Assembly: GCA_007131525.1 (NCBI GenBank)
Contig: SLQK01000056.1
Location: 1 to 8,019 of the forward strand
Reading direction: 5' to 3'
Source of the DNA: Nitriliruptoraceae bacterium
GTDB lineage: Bacteria > Actinomycetota > Nitriliruptoria > Nitriliruptorales > Nitriliruptoraceae
Length of the DNA stretch: 8,019 nucleotides
The position numbers were made by a program, and so were the translations under genes. Within the stretch, counting starts at the first letter, position 1. Every line of letters starts with the position of its first letter. Below, piece by piece: positions 1 to 5,897 of the stretch. The notes under the pieces were generated by a model. The model worked only from the letters and a program-made list of their open reading frames with translations. It ran no database searches and had not been told where the DNA came from.

Positions 1-424
1 CCCCAACGCGGACCCGCCGGTCTGCCGGATCATGGACTGGGGCAAGGCCCGCTACGAGGAAGAGCAGAAGCAGAAGCAGGCCCGGAAGCGCCAGAGCCAG
101 ATCGCGGTCAAAGAGATCAAGATGCGCCCCAAGATCTCGGACAACGACTACGGCACCAAGTCGAGCCACGTCCGCCGGTTCCTCGAGGACGGCGCCAAGG
201 TCCGGGCCTCCATCATGTTCCGTGGTCGTGAGATGACCCACACCGAGCTCGGGCTCAGGCTGCTCGACCGGCTGGCGGAGGACATGAGCGAGCTCGCGAC
301 CGTCGAGGCCGCACCCAAGGTCGACGGCCGCAACATGGTGATGGTGCTGGCGCCCCTGAAGGGCAAGCAGCCGAAGGACGACGGTGGGGCAGCTCCCACC
401 ACCGACGACGCCCCGGCGTCCTGA
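1..424 (+). CDS. infC: Translation initiation factor IF-3, 3' part (5' end outside window)
   Basis: IF3 binds the 30S subunit, keeps 50S from joining early and proofreads the start codon and initiator tRNA. The reading frame is open from base 2, so the ATG at 32 is an internal methionine and not the start. The first visible residues, PNADPPVCRIMDWGK, are the conserved end of the IF3 N-terminal domain. They are followed by the lysine/glutamine-rich linker helix (EEEQKQKQARKRQ) and then the whole C-terminal domain: KEIKMRP, a FRGREMTH block and the closing MVMVLAP strand. About 140 residues are visible; by comparison with E. coli IF3 roughly 55-60 N-terminal residues are missing. The C-terminus carries an Asp/Ala/Thr-rich tail of about 20 residues after the usual end, probably disordered. 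It leads the infC-rpmI-rplT unit. Any L20-type autoregulatory leader would lie upstream of the window. Confidence 0.97.
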   Translation, partial: PNADPPVCRIMDWGKARYEEEQKQKQARKRQSQIAVKEIKMRPKISDNDYGTKSSHVRRFLEDGAKVRASIMFRGREMTHTELGLRLLDRLAEDMSELATVEAAPKVDGRNMVMVLAPLKGKQPKDDGGAAPTTDDAPAS

Positions 425-508
425 CCCACCCCCGGCAGCTGGCCGAGGCACCTGTGTCACCGCGTCGGCGACCACCGGCGCCGTCGCAACCAGCCCTGCG
501 AGACCATC

Positions 509-517
509 GAGGTAGGA
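509..517 (+). promoter_or_regulatory. Ribosome binding site of rpmI
   Basis: GAGGTAGGA ends two bases before the ATG at 520. It is purine-rich with a GAGG core, and it decides the start. Translation from 520 gives a protein of normal L35 length beginning MPKQKTHSAAKKR, whereas the in-frame GTG at 454 would add 22 residues that no L35 has. Confidence 0.7.
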
Positions 518-519
518 CC

Positions 520-714
520 ATGCCGAAACAGAAGACCCACAGCGCGGCCAAGAAGCGCTTCCGTGTCACGCGCACCGGCAAGGTGATGTCGCGGCAGAAG
601 AACCGCGCCCACCTGCTCGGCCACAAGAGCTCCCGCCGCAAGCGCCGGCTGGCCGGGATGCGCGAGATCGCGCCGCCGGACGCGCGCAAGGTCAAGAAGC
701 TGCTCAACAAGTGA
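520..714 (+). CDS. rpmI: 50S ribosomal protein L35
   Basis: This 64-residue, strongly basic protein is bacterial L35, a small structural protein of the large ribosomal subunit that packs against 23S rRNA. The family signature is complete: MPKQKTHSAAKKRF at the N-terminus, the TGKV turn, the basic centre HLLGHKSSRRKRR, and a C-terminal KVKKLL helix. The length matches the family (about 64-66). The ATG at 520 is chosen because of the purine-rich site just upstream and because it gives the canonical N-terminus. It lies 95 bp after infC and 75 bp before rplT in the conserved infC-rpmI-rplT order, so the three are probably cotranscribed. A 5-bp stem-loop (GTCGC/GCGAC, 715-730) directly follows the stop codon; it is too small to call a terminator. 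Confidence 0.97.
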   Translation: MPKQKTHSAAKKRFRVTRTGKVMSRQKNRAHLLGHKSSRRKRRLAGMREIAPPDARKVKKLLNK

Positions 715-789
715 GTCGCCCCTGAGCGACACCGCCGCCGGCCGTCATCACAGCGACGCCGGCGCCCACGACCGACAAGGAGCACGACC

Positions 790-1158
790 ATGGCACGCGT
801 CAAGGGTGGCGTCCACGCCAAGAAGGGTCACAAGGCGGTCCTCGACCGCGCGAAGGGGTACCGCGGTGCCCGCAGCCGCCGGTTCAAGGTCGCCAACGAG
901 GCCGTCGACCACGCCGGTCGGTACCAGTACGCCGACCGTCGCGCCCGCAAGGGCGACTTCCGCCGGCTCTGGATCGCCCGCATCAACGCTGCGGCCCGCC
1001 AGGAGGGCCTGTCCTACAGCCGCATGATGCACGGCCTGAAGCTCGCCGAGGTCGAGGTCGACCGCAAGAACCTGGCCGACCTAGCGGTCCGCGACGCGGC
1101 CGCCTTCGCGGCGTTGGTGCAGGTCGCCAAGGACGCGATCGGCGAGGACGCGGCCTGA
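790..1158 (+). CDS. rplT: 50S ribosomal protein L20
   Basis: L20 is an early-assembly protein of the large subunit that binds 23S rRNA; in several bacteria it also represses its own operon. The 122-residue product shows the family from end to end: MARVKGGVHAKKGHK, the long basic helix region AKGYRGARSRRF, ARKGDFRRLWIARINAAAR, and a GLKLAEVEVDRKNLADLAV block close to the usual sequence. The tail DAAAFAALVQVAKDAI is also typical, and length is normal. A good Shine-Dalgarno AAGGAG at 777-782 precedes the ATG. Only 13 bases separate its stop from the GTG of the downstream methyltransferase gene, which suggests cotranscription and perhaps translational coupling. Confidence 0.98.
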   Translation: MARVKGGVHAKKGHKAVLDRAKGYRGARSRRFKVANEAVDHAGRYQYADRRARKGDFRRLWIARINAAARQEGLSYSRMMHGLKLAEVEVDRKNLADLAVRDAAAFAALVQVAKDAIGEDAA

Positions 1159-1171
1159 CCCGGCGACGTCC

Positions 1172-1933
1172 GTGACCGCCGACCTCCCGGTCCTCACCTC
1201 CACCCGCAACCCCCGTGTCCAGGCGGCACGGGGGTTGCGTCGTGCACGGGAACGCCGGGCCCAGGGCCGCCACCTGGTGGAGGGGCCCCGCGCCGTCGCG
1301 GAGGCGGTGGCCGCCGGGGTGGTCGAGGAGGTGTTCGTCACCGAGCGTGTCGCGCTCCCCGACGCCGACGTGCCGGTCCACCTCGTGGCCGACCATGTGC
1401 TCGACCACCTGGCCGATGCGACCACCCCCCAGGGCATCGTGGCCGTCGCCCGCACCGTGCCCGCGCGCCTCGACGACATCGGCGAAGGGGTCATCGTCGT
1501 GCTCGACCGGGTCGCCGATCCGGGGAACGCCGGCACGATCCTGCGGACCGCCGATGCCCTGGGCGCTGCGGCCGTCGTCCTGACCGCCGGCAGCGTGGAC
1601 CCCTTCGCGCCCAAGACGGTGCGGGCCGCCGTGGGCTCGACCTACCACCTCCCCGTGGTCACCGAGGTGACCCTCGCCGAGGTCGTCGCCCTCGCGCGTG
1701 CGACGCAGCGCAGGGTGCTGGGGCTGGACGCCGCCGGCACCGAGGGGCTGGAGGCCCTCAGCGCCGCGGCCCCGTCGGTGTGTCTCGTGCTCGGCAACGA
1801 GGCCCACGGGCTGGACGCGGACAGCGCCGCCCTGCTCGACGGCACCGTGGCGATCGCGCTGCATCCCCGGGCCGAGTCGCTGAACGTGGCCGCGGCCGCC
1901 GCGATCGCGATCCACGCCGCGACGCGCGCGTGA
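1172..1933 (+). CDS. TrmH/SpoU-family RNA 2'-O-methyltransferase
   Basis: A SPOUT-class enzyme of 253 residues, expected to transfer a methyl group from S-adenosylmethionine to a ribose 2'-OH in rRNA or tRNA. The N-terminal substrate-binding domain has STRNPRV (11-17) and LVEGPR (35-40), then PQGIVAV (86-92). The catalytic domain carries the three SpoU motifs: motif 1 at 112-126 (DRVADPGNAGTILRT, with the conserved Asn119 and Arg125), motif 2 at 207-214 (LGNEAHGL), and motif 3 at 235-243 (ESLNVAAAA) of the knotted fold. The GTG start lies 13 bases after rplT and has no clear Shine-Dalgarno, so translation may depend on coupling to rplT. The in-family N-terminus supports this start. M. tuberculosis has a gene called tsnR at the same place, but the exact nucleotide modified cannot be read from sequence, so no symbol is given. 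A perfect 13-bp inverted repeat lies in codons 12-23. Confidence 0.93.
   Translation: MTADLPVLTSTRNPRVQAARGLRRARERRAQGRHLVEGPRAVAEAVAAGVVEEVFVTERVALPDADVPVHLVADHVLDHLADATTPQGIVAVARTVPARLDDIGEGVIVVLDRVADPGNAGTILRTADALGAAAVVLTAGSVDPFAPKTVRAAVGSTYHLPVVTEVTLAEVVALARATQRRVLGLDAAGTEGLEALSAAAPSVCLVLGNEAHGLDADSAALLDGTVAIALHPRAESLNVAAAAAIAIHAATRA
1205..1239 (+). promoter_or_regulatory. Perfect 13-bp inverted repeat at the start of the methyltransferase gene
   Basis: CGCAACCCCCGTG (1205-1217) and CACGGGGGTTGCG (1227-1239) are exact reverse complements around a 9-base loop. The hairpin begins 33 bases into the reading frame and 47 bases after the rplT stop. It would be very stable in the mRNA. It has no U-tract, but actinobacterial terminators often lack one. 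A role as an attenuator or processing site that lowers expression after the ribosomal-protein genes is inference. Confidence 0.5.
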
Positions 1934-1981
1934 GGGACACCACGGCCTCGCACCCGGGCCGAGGCGGCGGATCGGGGCGTC

Positions 1982-1987
1982 TACCCT
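1982..1987 (+). promoter_or_regulatory. Possible -10 element for pheST
   Basis: TACCCT fits the actinobacterial TANNNT -10 pattern and lies in the 139-bp gap before pheS, about 85 bases from the GTG. I see no convincing -35 box 16-18 bases upstream, so this is a weak call. If real, the transcript would start near 1994, leaving a leader of about 80 bases that contains the hairpin at 2011-2032. Confidence 0.25.
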
Positions 1988-2010
1988 GCGGACGGCCGGC
2001 GGCCGGCACG

Positions 2011-2032
2011 GGCCGCCCGGCGACCGGGCGCC
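2011..2032 (+). promoter_or_regulatory. GC-rich stem-loop in the pheS leader
   Basis: CGCCCGG (2014-2020), loop CGA, CCGGGCG (2024-2030) pair perfectly. Two further G-C pairs (2011-2012 with 2031-2032) form if C2013 bulges out. It is followed by an exact tandem 9-mer, GCGCCGAGG, at 2028-2036 and 2037-2045. No T-run follows. It may be a terminator or attenuator between the ribosomal-protein part and pheST, but chance pairing is possible in DNA this GC-rich. Confidence 0.3.
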
Positions 2033-2072
2033 GAGGGCGCCGAGGCTGCCGGTACCACGAGGAAGGCACACC

Positions 2073-3074
2073 GTGAGCACGCTCGACGAGCTGCGCGAGA
2101 GGGCGTTGGCCGCCATCGCCGATGCCCAGGACCTCGACGCGCTGGACCAGGTCCGGGTCACCTTCACCGGCAAGCGCTCCGAGCTCGCCGGCGTCCAGGC
2201 GACGATGCGCGACCTCGACGCCGAGGGCCGCAAGGCGCTCGGTCAGCAGCTCAACGCCTTCCGGGCCGCGTTCCAGGAGGCCTTCGACGCCCGCCACCAC
2301 GCCCTCGGCGAGGCGGCGCTGGCCGCCCGCCTCGAGCACGAGCGCCTCGACCTCACCCTGCCACCTCGCCGTCTGCCCCCGGGACGACCGCACCTGCTGA
2401 CCCAGGTGGAGGAGGAGATGCTGGCGGTGTTCATCGGGATGGGCTTCCGGGTCGCCGAGGGACCCGAGGCCGAGGCCGGCGCCTACAACTTCGACCTGCT
2501 GAACATCGAGCCGGACCACCCGGCCCGCCAGGAGATGGACACGATCTACGTCGCCGGGTACGACGACGTGGTGCTGCGCACCCACACCTCGCCGGTCCAG
2601 GCCCGGGTGATGACCACCCAGGCCCCCCCGATCGCCGTGGTGGTGCCGGGGCGGACCTACCGGGCCGATGCCGTGGACGCGACCCACTCGCCAGTGTTCA
2701 GCCAGATTGAGGGGCTCTACGTCGACGAGCATGTGACCATGGCCGACCTGCGTGGGACCCTGCTGGCCTTCGCCCGGGCCCTGTTCGGTGCCGATCGCGA
2801 CATCCGGCTCCGCCCGTCCTTCTTCCCCTTCACCGAGCCGAGCGCCGAGGTGGACGTCTCCTTCGACGGTCCCGGTGGCCACCATGGCTGGCTGGAGATC
2901 CTCGGGGCCGGCATGGTCGACCCCAACGTGCTCGAGATGTGCGGGATCGACCCGGAGCGCTACTCCGGGTTCGCCTTCGGGATCGGGATCGAGCGGGTGG
3001 CGATGCTCCGTCACGGCGTCCGCGACATCCGTGAGCTGTTCGAGGCCGATGCCCGCTTCCTGACCCGCTTCTGA
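2073..3074 (+). CDS. pheS: Phenylalanine-tRNA ligase alpha subunit
   Basis: Catalytic subunit of the (alpha-beta)2 phenylalanyl-tRNA synthetase, which activates phenylalanine with ATP and charges tRNA-Phe in the cytoplasm. The 333 residues match the family length. The N-terminal coiled coil (about 1-95) contacts tRNA and contains FTGKRSEL. The class II core holds THTSPVQAR (170-178; its His, Ser and Gln correspond to substrate-binding residues in the Thermus enzyme), GRTYRADAVDATHSPVF (193-209), QIEGL (211-215), FPFTEPSAEVDV (251-262) and the motif 3 segment GFAFGIGIERVAML (299-312). The usual alanine in GFAFG is kept. In the normally near-invariant GMVHPNV block the His is Asp (residue 283). 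The GTG start has a strong GAGGAAGG at 2059-2066, six bases upstream. It is followed by pheT after a 91-bp gap, so the two subunits are probably cotranscribed. Confidence 0.98.
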   Translation: MSTLDELRERALAAIADAQDLDALDQVRVTFTGKRSELAGVQATMRDLDAEGRKALGQQLNAFRAAFQEAFDARHHALGEAALAARLEHERLDLTLPPRRLPPGRPHLLTQVEEEMLAVFIGMGFRVAEGPEAEAGAYNFDLLNIEPDHPARQEMDTIYVAGYDDVVLRTHTSPVQARVMTTQAPPIAVVVPGRTYRADAVDATHSPVFSQIEGLYVDEHVTMADLRGTLLAFARALFGADRDIRLRPSFFPFTEPSAEVDVSFDGPGGHHGWLEILGAGMVDPNVLEMCGIDPERYSGFAFGIGIERVAMLRHGVRDIRELFEADARFLTRF

Positions 3075-3165
3075 CCGACACCCGACGCCGGGCCGAGGGC
3101 ACCGTCGCCGTCGCGCTCGGCGTTCGGGGGCCGCCGGCCCGCACGACCGCAGGGGAGGACCACCC

Positions 3166-5736
3166 GTGAAGCTGCCGCTGTCCTGGTTGAAGGACCTGGT
3201 CGAGTTCGACCTCGGCGTCGAGGAGCTGGTGGAGGTCATGAGCCTCTCCGGTCTGGAGGTGGAGTCGGTCACCGCCCCGGGGGCCGGTGCCGCGGGCATC
3301 CGCACCGCCCGCGTCCTGCACTGGGAGCCCCACCCCGAGGCGGACAAGCTGCGGTTCGTGCGGGTCACCGGTGACGGCGGTGACGGCGAGGTGGAGGTCG
3401 TGTGCGGCGCGGCGAACTTCGACGTCGGCGACGTGGTCGCGCACGCGCTCCCGGGCGGGCATGTGCCCGGGGTCACCGGGCCCGACGGCAGCAGGGGGAT
3501 GGACCTGTCGTCGCGGACCATCCGCGGGCTGACCTCCCACGGCATGCTGGCCTCGCCCAAGGAACTCGAGCTCGGCGAGGATGCCGGCGGGATCCTCGTC
3601 CTGCCGGCGGACACGCCGCTGGGCGCCTCCCTCGATGACCTGATCCCCGTCGGCGAGCCCGTGATCGAGATCGCGGTCCAGGCCGACCGGGGCGACCACC
3701 TGTCGGTGCTCGGCGTGGCCCGCGACCTCGCCGCGATCCTCGACACCCGCTGGCGGGCCCCCGAGGTCCCGGACCGGCCCGCCGGGCCCAGCATCCCCGT
3801 CGCCCTGCACACCGACGGGTGCGCGTCCTTCCACACCTGGGTGCTGGAGGACGTGACGATCGGTGGCTCGCCGCTGTGGCTGCGTCAGCGCCTCACCCAG
3901 TCCGGCATGCGCCCCATCGACGTGGTGGTCGACGTGACCAACCTGGTCATGCTGGAGCTCGGGCAGCCCCTGCACGCCTTCGACCTGGACCGCATCGGTG
4001 GCCCGTCGCTGACCGTGCGGGAGGCCGTCGACGGGGAGCGGCTGGTCACCCTCGACGACGTCGAGCGGACCCTGGCCGCCGGTGACCTCGTGATCGACGA
4101 CGCCGATCACCCGGTGAGCCTCGCCGGGGTGATGGGTGGGCTGGACACCGAGGTGGTGGCCGACACCCGGCGCGTGCTGCTCGAGGCCGCGGTGTGGGAG
4201 CCGATCACGATCCGCCGCACCTCCCGCCGCCTCGGGCTGGTGAGCGAGGCGAGCATGCGGTTCGAGCGTGCCGTCGACCCTGCGGGCGCGGCTCGGGCGG
4301 TGGCACGGGCCGCGGACCTGCTGGTGTCGCTGGGCAGCGCGTCGGCCACCGGCAGCGACGTCGTGACGACCGAGCCGGCCCCGGCGTGGTCTGAGCGGCC
4401 GAGCGTGCGGCTCGACCCGGCCCGGGTCCGCGGCACCCTGGCGGTCGACCTGTCGGACGACGCCCAGATCGCGCTGCTGGATCGGGCCGGGGCCCGAGTC
4501 GTACCGGCGCCGGACGGCGCTGGGTCGGCTGGTGGTGCCGGGTCGGCTGGTGGTGCCGGGTCGGCTGGTGGTGCCGGGGCCGCCACGAGCCACCTCGACG
4601 TCACCCCACCGACCTGGCGCCCGGACCTGGCTCGGCAGGCGGACCTCACCGAGGAGATCGCCCGGCTCCACGGCTACGAGAACATCCCCGACCACCTCCC
4701 GACCCTGCCCACCACCGGGGGGCTCACCCCCAGCCAGCGGGCCGAGCGCACGGCCCGGGAGCTGGCCCTGGCCGCCGGGTTCCACGAGGCCAAGACCCGA
4801 CCCTTCGTCGGCGCGCAGGCGATCGCAGGCGTGCTGCCCTCCGAGGGGCGGGTGCTGCTGGCCAACCCGTTGGCCCAGGACGCTGCCGCGATGCGACCGT
4901 CCCTGCTGGAGGGGCTCCTGCAGGCGGTGCGGCACAACCACGGTCAGGGCCGTCCCGGCGTGGCGCTGGCGGAGCTCGGGCGGTGCTTCCGGCCGGTCGA
5001 CGACCCGCTGGGTCCGGCGCTCGACGCGATCATCGGCACCGGGTGGCGGTGGACCGACCCCGTGGGTGAGCCGATCCCGCTGCAGCCGCGGGTGCTGGCC
5101 CTGGCGGCCCAGGGACGCAGGCTCGGCGAGGGGTGGCTCGACACCGAGGCCACGTGGTCGGTGTGGGACGTGCTGGACGTGCTGGACCGCGTGGCGCGCC
5201 GGCTCGCGCCGCCGGACGATCCCAGCTGGCGGGTCGAGCGTCACGCCATCACCCGCGAGGGGTTCCACCCCGGCCGCACCGCTGCGCTGGTGCTGCAGGG
5301 CCAGGAGATCGGCGTCGTCGGGCAGCTGCACCCGGAGGAGGCGGAGCGACGCGACCTGCCGGAACCGGTGGTGGTCGGTGAGCTGCTGCTCGAGCCCTTC
5401 CTGGCGGCGACCCCCGAGGCGGGGCACCCGCCCGTGCCGGCCCGGACCCTGGTCCGGCACCCGGCGATGACCGTGGACGTCGCGCTGGTCGCCGACGACG
5501 AGGTGACCTACGCGACCCTGGAGGGCACCGTCCGCCAGGCGGTCGGGCCGCTGCTCGATGAGCTGTGGTTCTTCGACGAGTACCGCGGTGCGCAGGTCGG
5601 CGAGGGCCGGCGCAGTGTCGCGATGCGGCTCAGGCTCCAGGACCCGGCGCGCCAGCTCACCGATGCCGACGCCGAGGCGGTCATCGAGTCGGTGGCGGAG
5701 GCCGCCGAGGCGATCGGGGCGACGCTGCGACGCTGA
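3166..5736 (+). CDS. pheT: Phenylalanine-tRNA ligase beta subunit
   Basis: Large, non-catalytic partner of PheS; it binds tRNA-Phe and its B3/B4 module edits mischarged Tyr-tRNA. The 856 residues are slightly above the usual 790-830. Domains in order: N-terminal MKLPLSWLKDLV and B1; an EMAP-type tRNA-binding domain at about 45-150 (HPEADKL 56-62, VVCGAANF 78-85, RGLTSHGML 120-128); B3/B4 editing domain at about 215-380 (RPIDVVVDVTNLVM, GQPLHAFD, SLAGVMGG); B5 at about 412-508, ending DLTEEIARLHGYENIP; the catalytic-like core (FHPGRTAAL); and the FDX-ACB anticodon-binding domain at about 760-856 (FFDEYRGAQVGEGRRSVA). The GTG start has AGGGGAGG at 3151-3158, seven bases upstream. Oddity: B5 contains a Gly/Ala/Ser insertion made of three exact 18-bp repeats. 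Nothing suggests a frameshift or truncation. Confidence 0.98.
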   Translation: MKLPLSWLKDLVEFDLGVEELVEVMSLSGLEVESVTAPGAGAAGIRTARVLHWEPHPEADKLRFVRVTGDGGDGEVEVVCGAANFDVGDVVAHALPGGHVPGVTGPDGSRGMDLSSRTIRGLTSHGMLASPKELELGEDAGGILVLPADTPLGASLDDLIPVGEPVIEIAVQADRGDHLSVLGVARDLAAILDTRWRAPEVPDRPAGPSIPVALHTDGCASFHTWVLEDVTIGGSPLWLRQRLTQSGMRPIDVVVDVTNLVMLELGQPLHAFDLDRIGGPSLTVREAVDGERLVTLDDVERTLAAGDLVIDDADHPVSLAGVMGGLDTEVVADTRRVLLEAAVWEPITIRRTSRRLGLVSEASMRFERAVDPAGAARAVARAADLLVSLGSASATGSDVVTTEPAPAWSERPSVRLDPARVRGTLAVDLSDDAQIALLDRAGARVVPAPDGAGSAGGAGSAGGAGSAGGAGAATSHLDVTPPTWRPDLARQADLTEEIARLHGYENIPDHLPTLPTTGGLTPSQRAERTARELALAAGFHEAKTRPFVGAQAIAGVLPSEGRVLLANPLAQDAAAMRPSLLEGLLQAVRHNHGQGRPGVALAELGRCFRPVDDPLGPALDAIIGTGWRWTDPVGEPIPLQPRVLALAAQGRRLGEGWLDTEATWSVWDVLDVLDRVARRLAPPDDPSWRVERHAITREGFHPGRTAALVLQGQEIGVVGQLHPEEAERRDLPEPVVVGELLLEPFLAATPEAGHPPVPARTLVRHPAMTVDVALVADDEVTYATLEGTVRQAVGPLLDELWFFDEYRGAQVGEGRRSVAMRLRLQDPARQLTDADAEAVIESVAEAAEAIGATLRR
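4522..4575 (+). repeat. Three exact 18-bp tandem repeats inside pheT
   Basis: The unit GGGTCGGCTGGTGGTGCC occurs three times without mismatch at 4522-4539, 4540-4557 and 4558-4575. It is exactly in frame and codes Gly-Ser-Ala-Gly-Gly-Ala three times (residues 453-470). It falls in B5, between the strand ending ARVVPAPDG and the strand beginning HLDVTPPTWRPDL, where relatives have a short turn. The perfect identity points to recent slippage expansion that a flexible surface loop tolerates. Confidence 0.9.
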
Positions 5737-5738
5737 CA

Positions 5739-5753
5739 CGCCCGGCACGGGTG
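5739..5753 (+). terminator. Terminator-like stem-loop after pheT
   Basis: CGCCCG (5739-5744), triloop GCA and CGGGTG (5748-5753) form a six-pair stem with one G-U wobble, two bases after the pheT stop. No T-run follows; the next stretch is G-rich. Its position at the end of a long operon favours a terminator or 3'-end stabiliser, but the stem is short. Confidence 0.35.
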
Positions 5754-5793
5754 GTGGGGGCTGGTGGCTGGCCCGGTGGGTGGTGTGGTTGGT

Positions 5794-5833
5794 GGCCGCC
5801 CGGCCGCCCGGCCGCTGGCCGGCGGGCCGGCTG
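5794..5833 (+). repeat. Short octamer-period tract after pheT
   Basis: GGCCGCCC occurs twice in tandem (5794-5809), then the related octamers GGCCGCTG, GCCGGCGG and GCCGGCTG continue the 8-bp phase to 5833. CGGCC-GCT-GGCCG (5809-5821) within it can fold as a hairpin. Along with the G-rich stretch at 5749-5796 it fills most of the 161-bp gap between pheT and the thioesterase gene, where I see no other gene. Confidence 0.5.
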
Positions 5834-5843
5834 GTGCGCGGAC

Positions 5844-5883
5844 GGGGCCCAGGGGATGGAGATCCGGGGACAGGGGCCAGGGG
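5844..5883 (+). promoter_or_regulatory. Five GGGG runs (possible G-quadruplex) in the thioesterase leader
   Basis: GGGG occurs at 5844-5847, 5852-5855, 5866-5869, 5873-5876 and 5880-5883, with loops of 4, 10, 3 and 3 bases, on the coding strand just before the Shine-Dalgarno. Part of this is an imperfect direct repeat: 5844-5861 and 5873-5889 differ by one missing C and one T/C change. The runs could form a four-layer quadruplex in the mRNA; an effect on translation is inference. Confidence 0.4.
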
Positions 5884-5885
5884 AC

Positions 5886-5895
5886 GGAGGAGGAG
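5886..5895 (+). promoter_or_regulatory. Ribosome binding site that sets the thioesterase start
   Basis: GGAGGAGGAG contains the full AGGAGG core at 5888-5893. It lies 4 bases before a GTG at 5898 and 7 bases before a second, adjacent GTG at 5901. It argues against the in-frame ATG at 5856, which overlaps the guanine-run tract and lacks a properly spaced site. Confidence 0.65.
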
Positions 5896-5897
5896 CG

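Noticed and set aside
454..519. N-terminal extension of rpmI from the GTG at 454
   Set aside because: It would add 22 residues unlike any L35; the ATG at 520 has a ribosome site and gives the canonical N-terminus.
1934..2072. A T-box riboswitch or Phe-rich leader peptide before pheS
   Set aside because: No T-box consensus and no short frame with clustered Phe codons is visible; the gap is too short for a standard T-box leader.
3092..3140. Hairpins in the pheS-pheT gap (GCCGAG/CTCGGC with an 18-base loop; GGGCC-GCC-GGCCC)
   Set aside because: The stems are short or the loop long, there is no T-run, and pheS and pheT are expected to be cotranscribed; chance pairing is likely at this GC content.
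2830..5748. A 972-codon open frame on the minus strand opposite pheS and pheT
   Set aside because: It lies opposite two unmistakable synthetase genes. It has the low-complexity Arg/Gly/Pro/His composition expected from the antisense of GC-rich coding DNA and shows no family motif. The other long minus-strand frames (983-2233, 1758-3836, 5508-7175) fail for the same reason.
5565..5897. Longer forms of the thioesterase starting inside pheT or at the ATG at 5856
   Set aside because: The added residues are Gly/Arg-rich with no hotdog similarity, and the ATG at 5856 lies within the guanine-run leader without a spaced Shine-Dalgarno.
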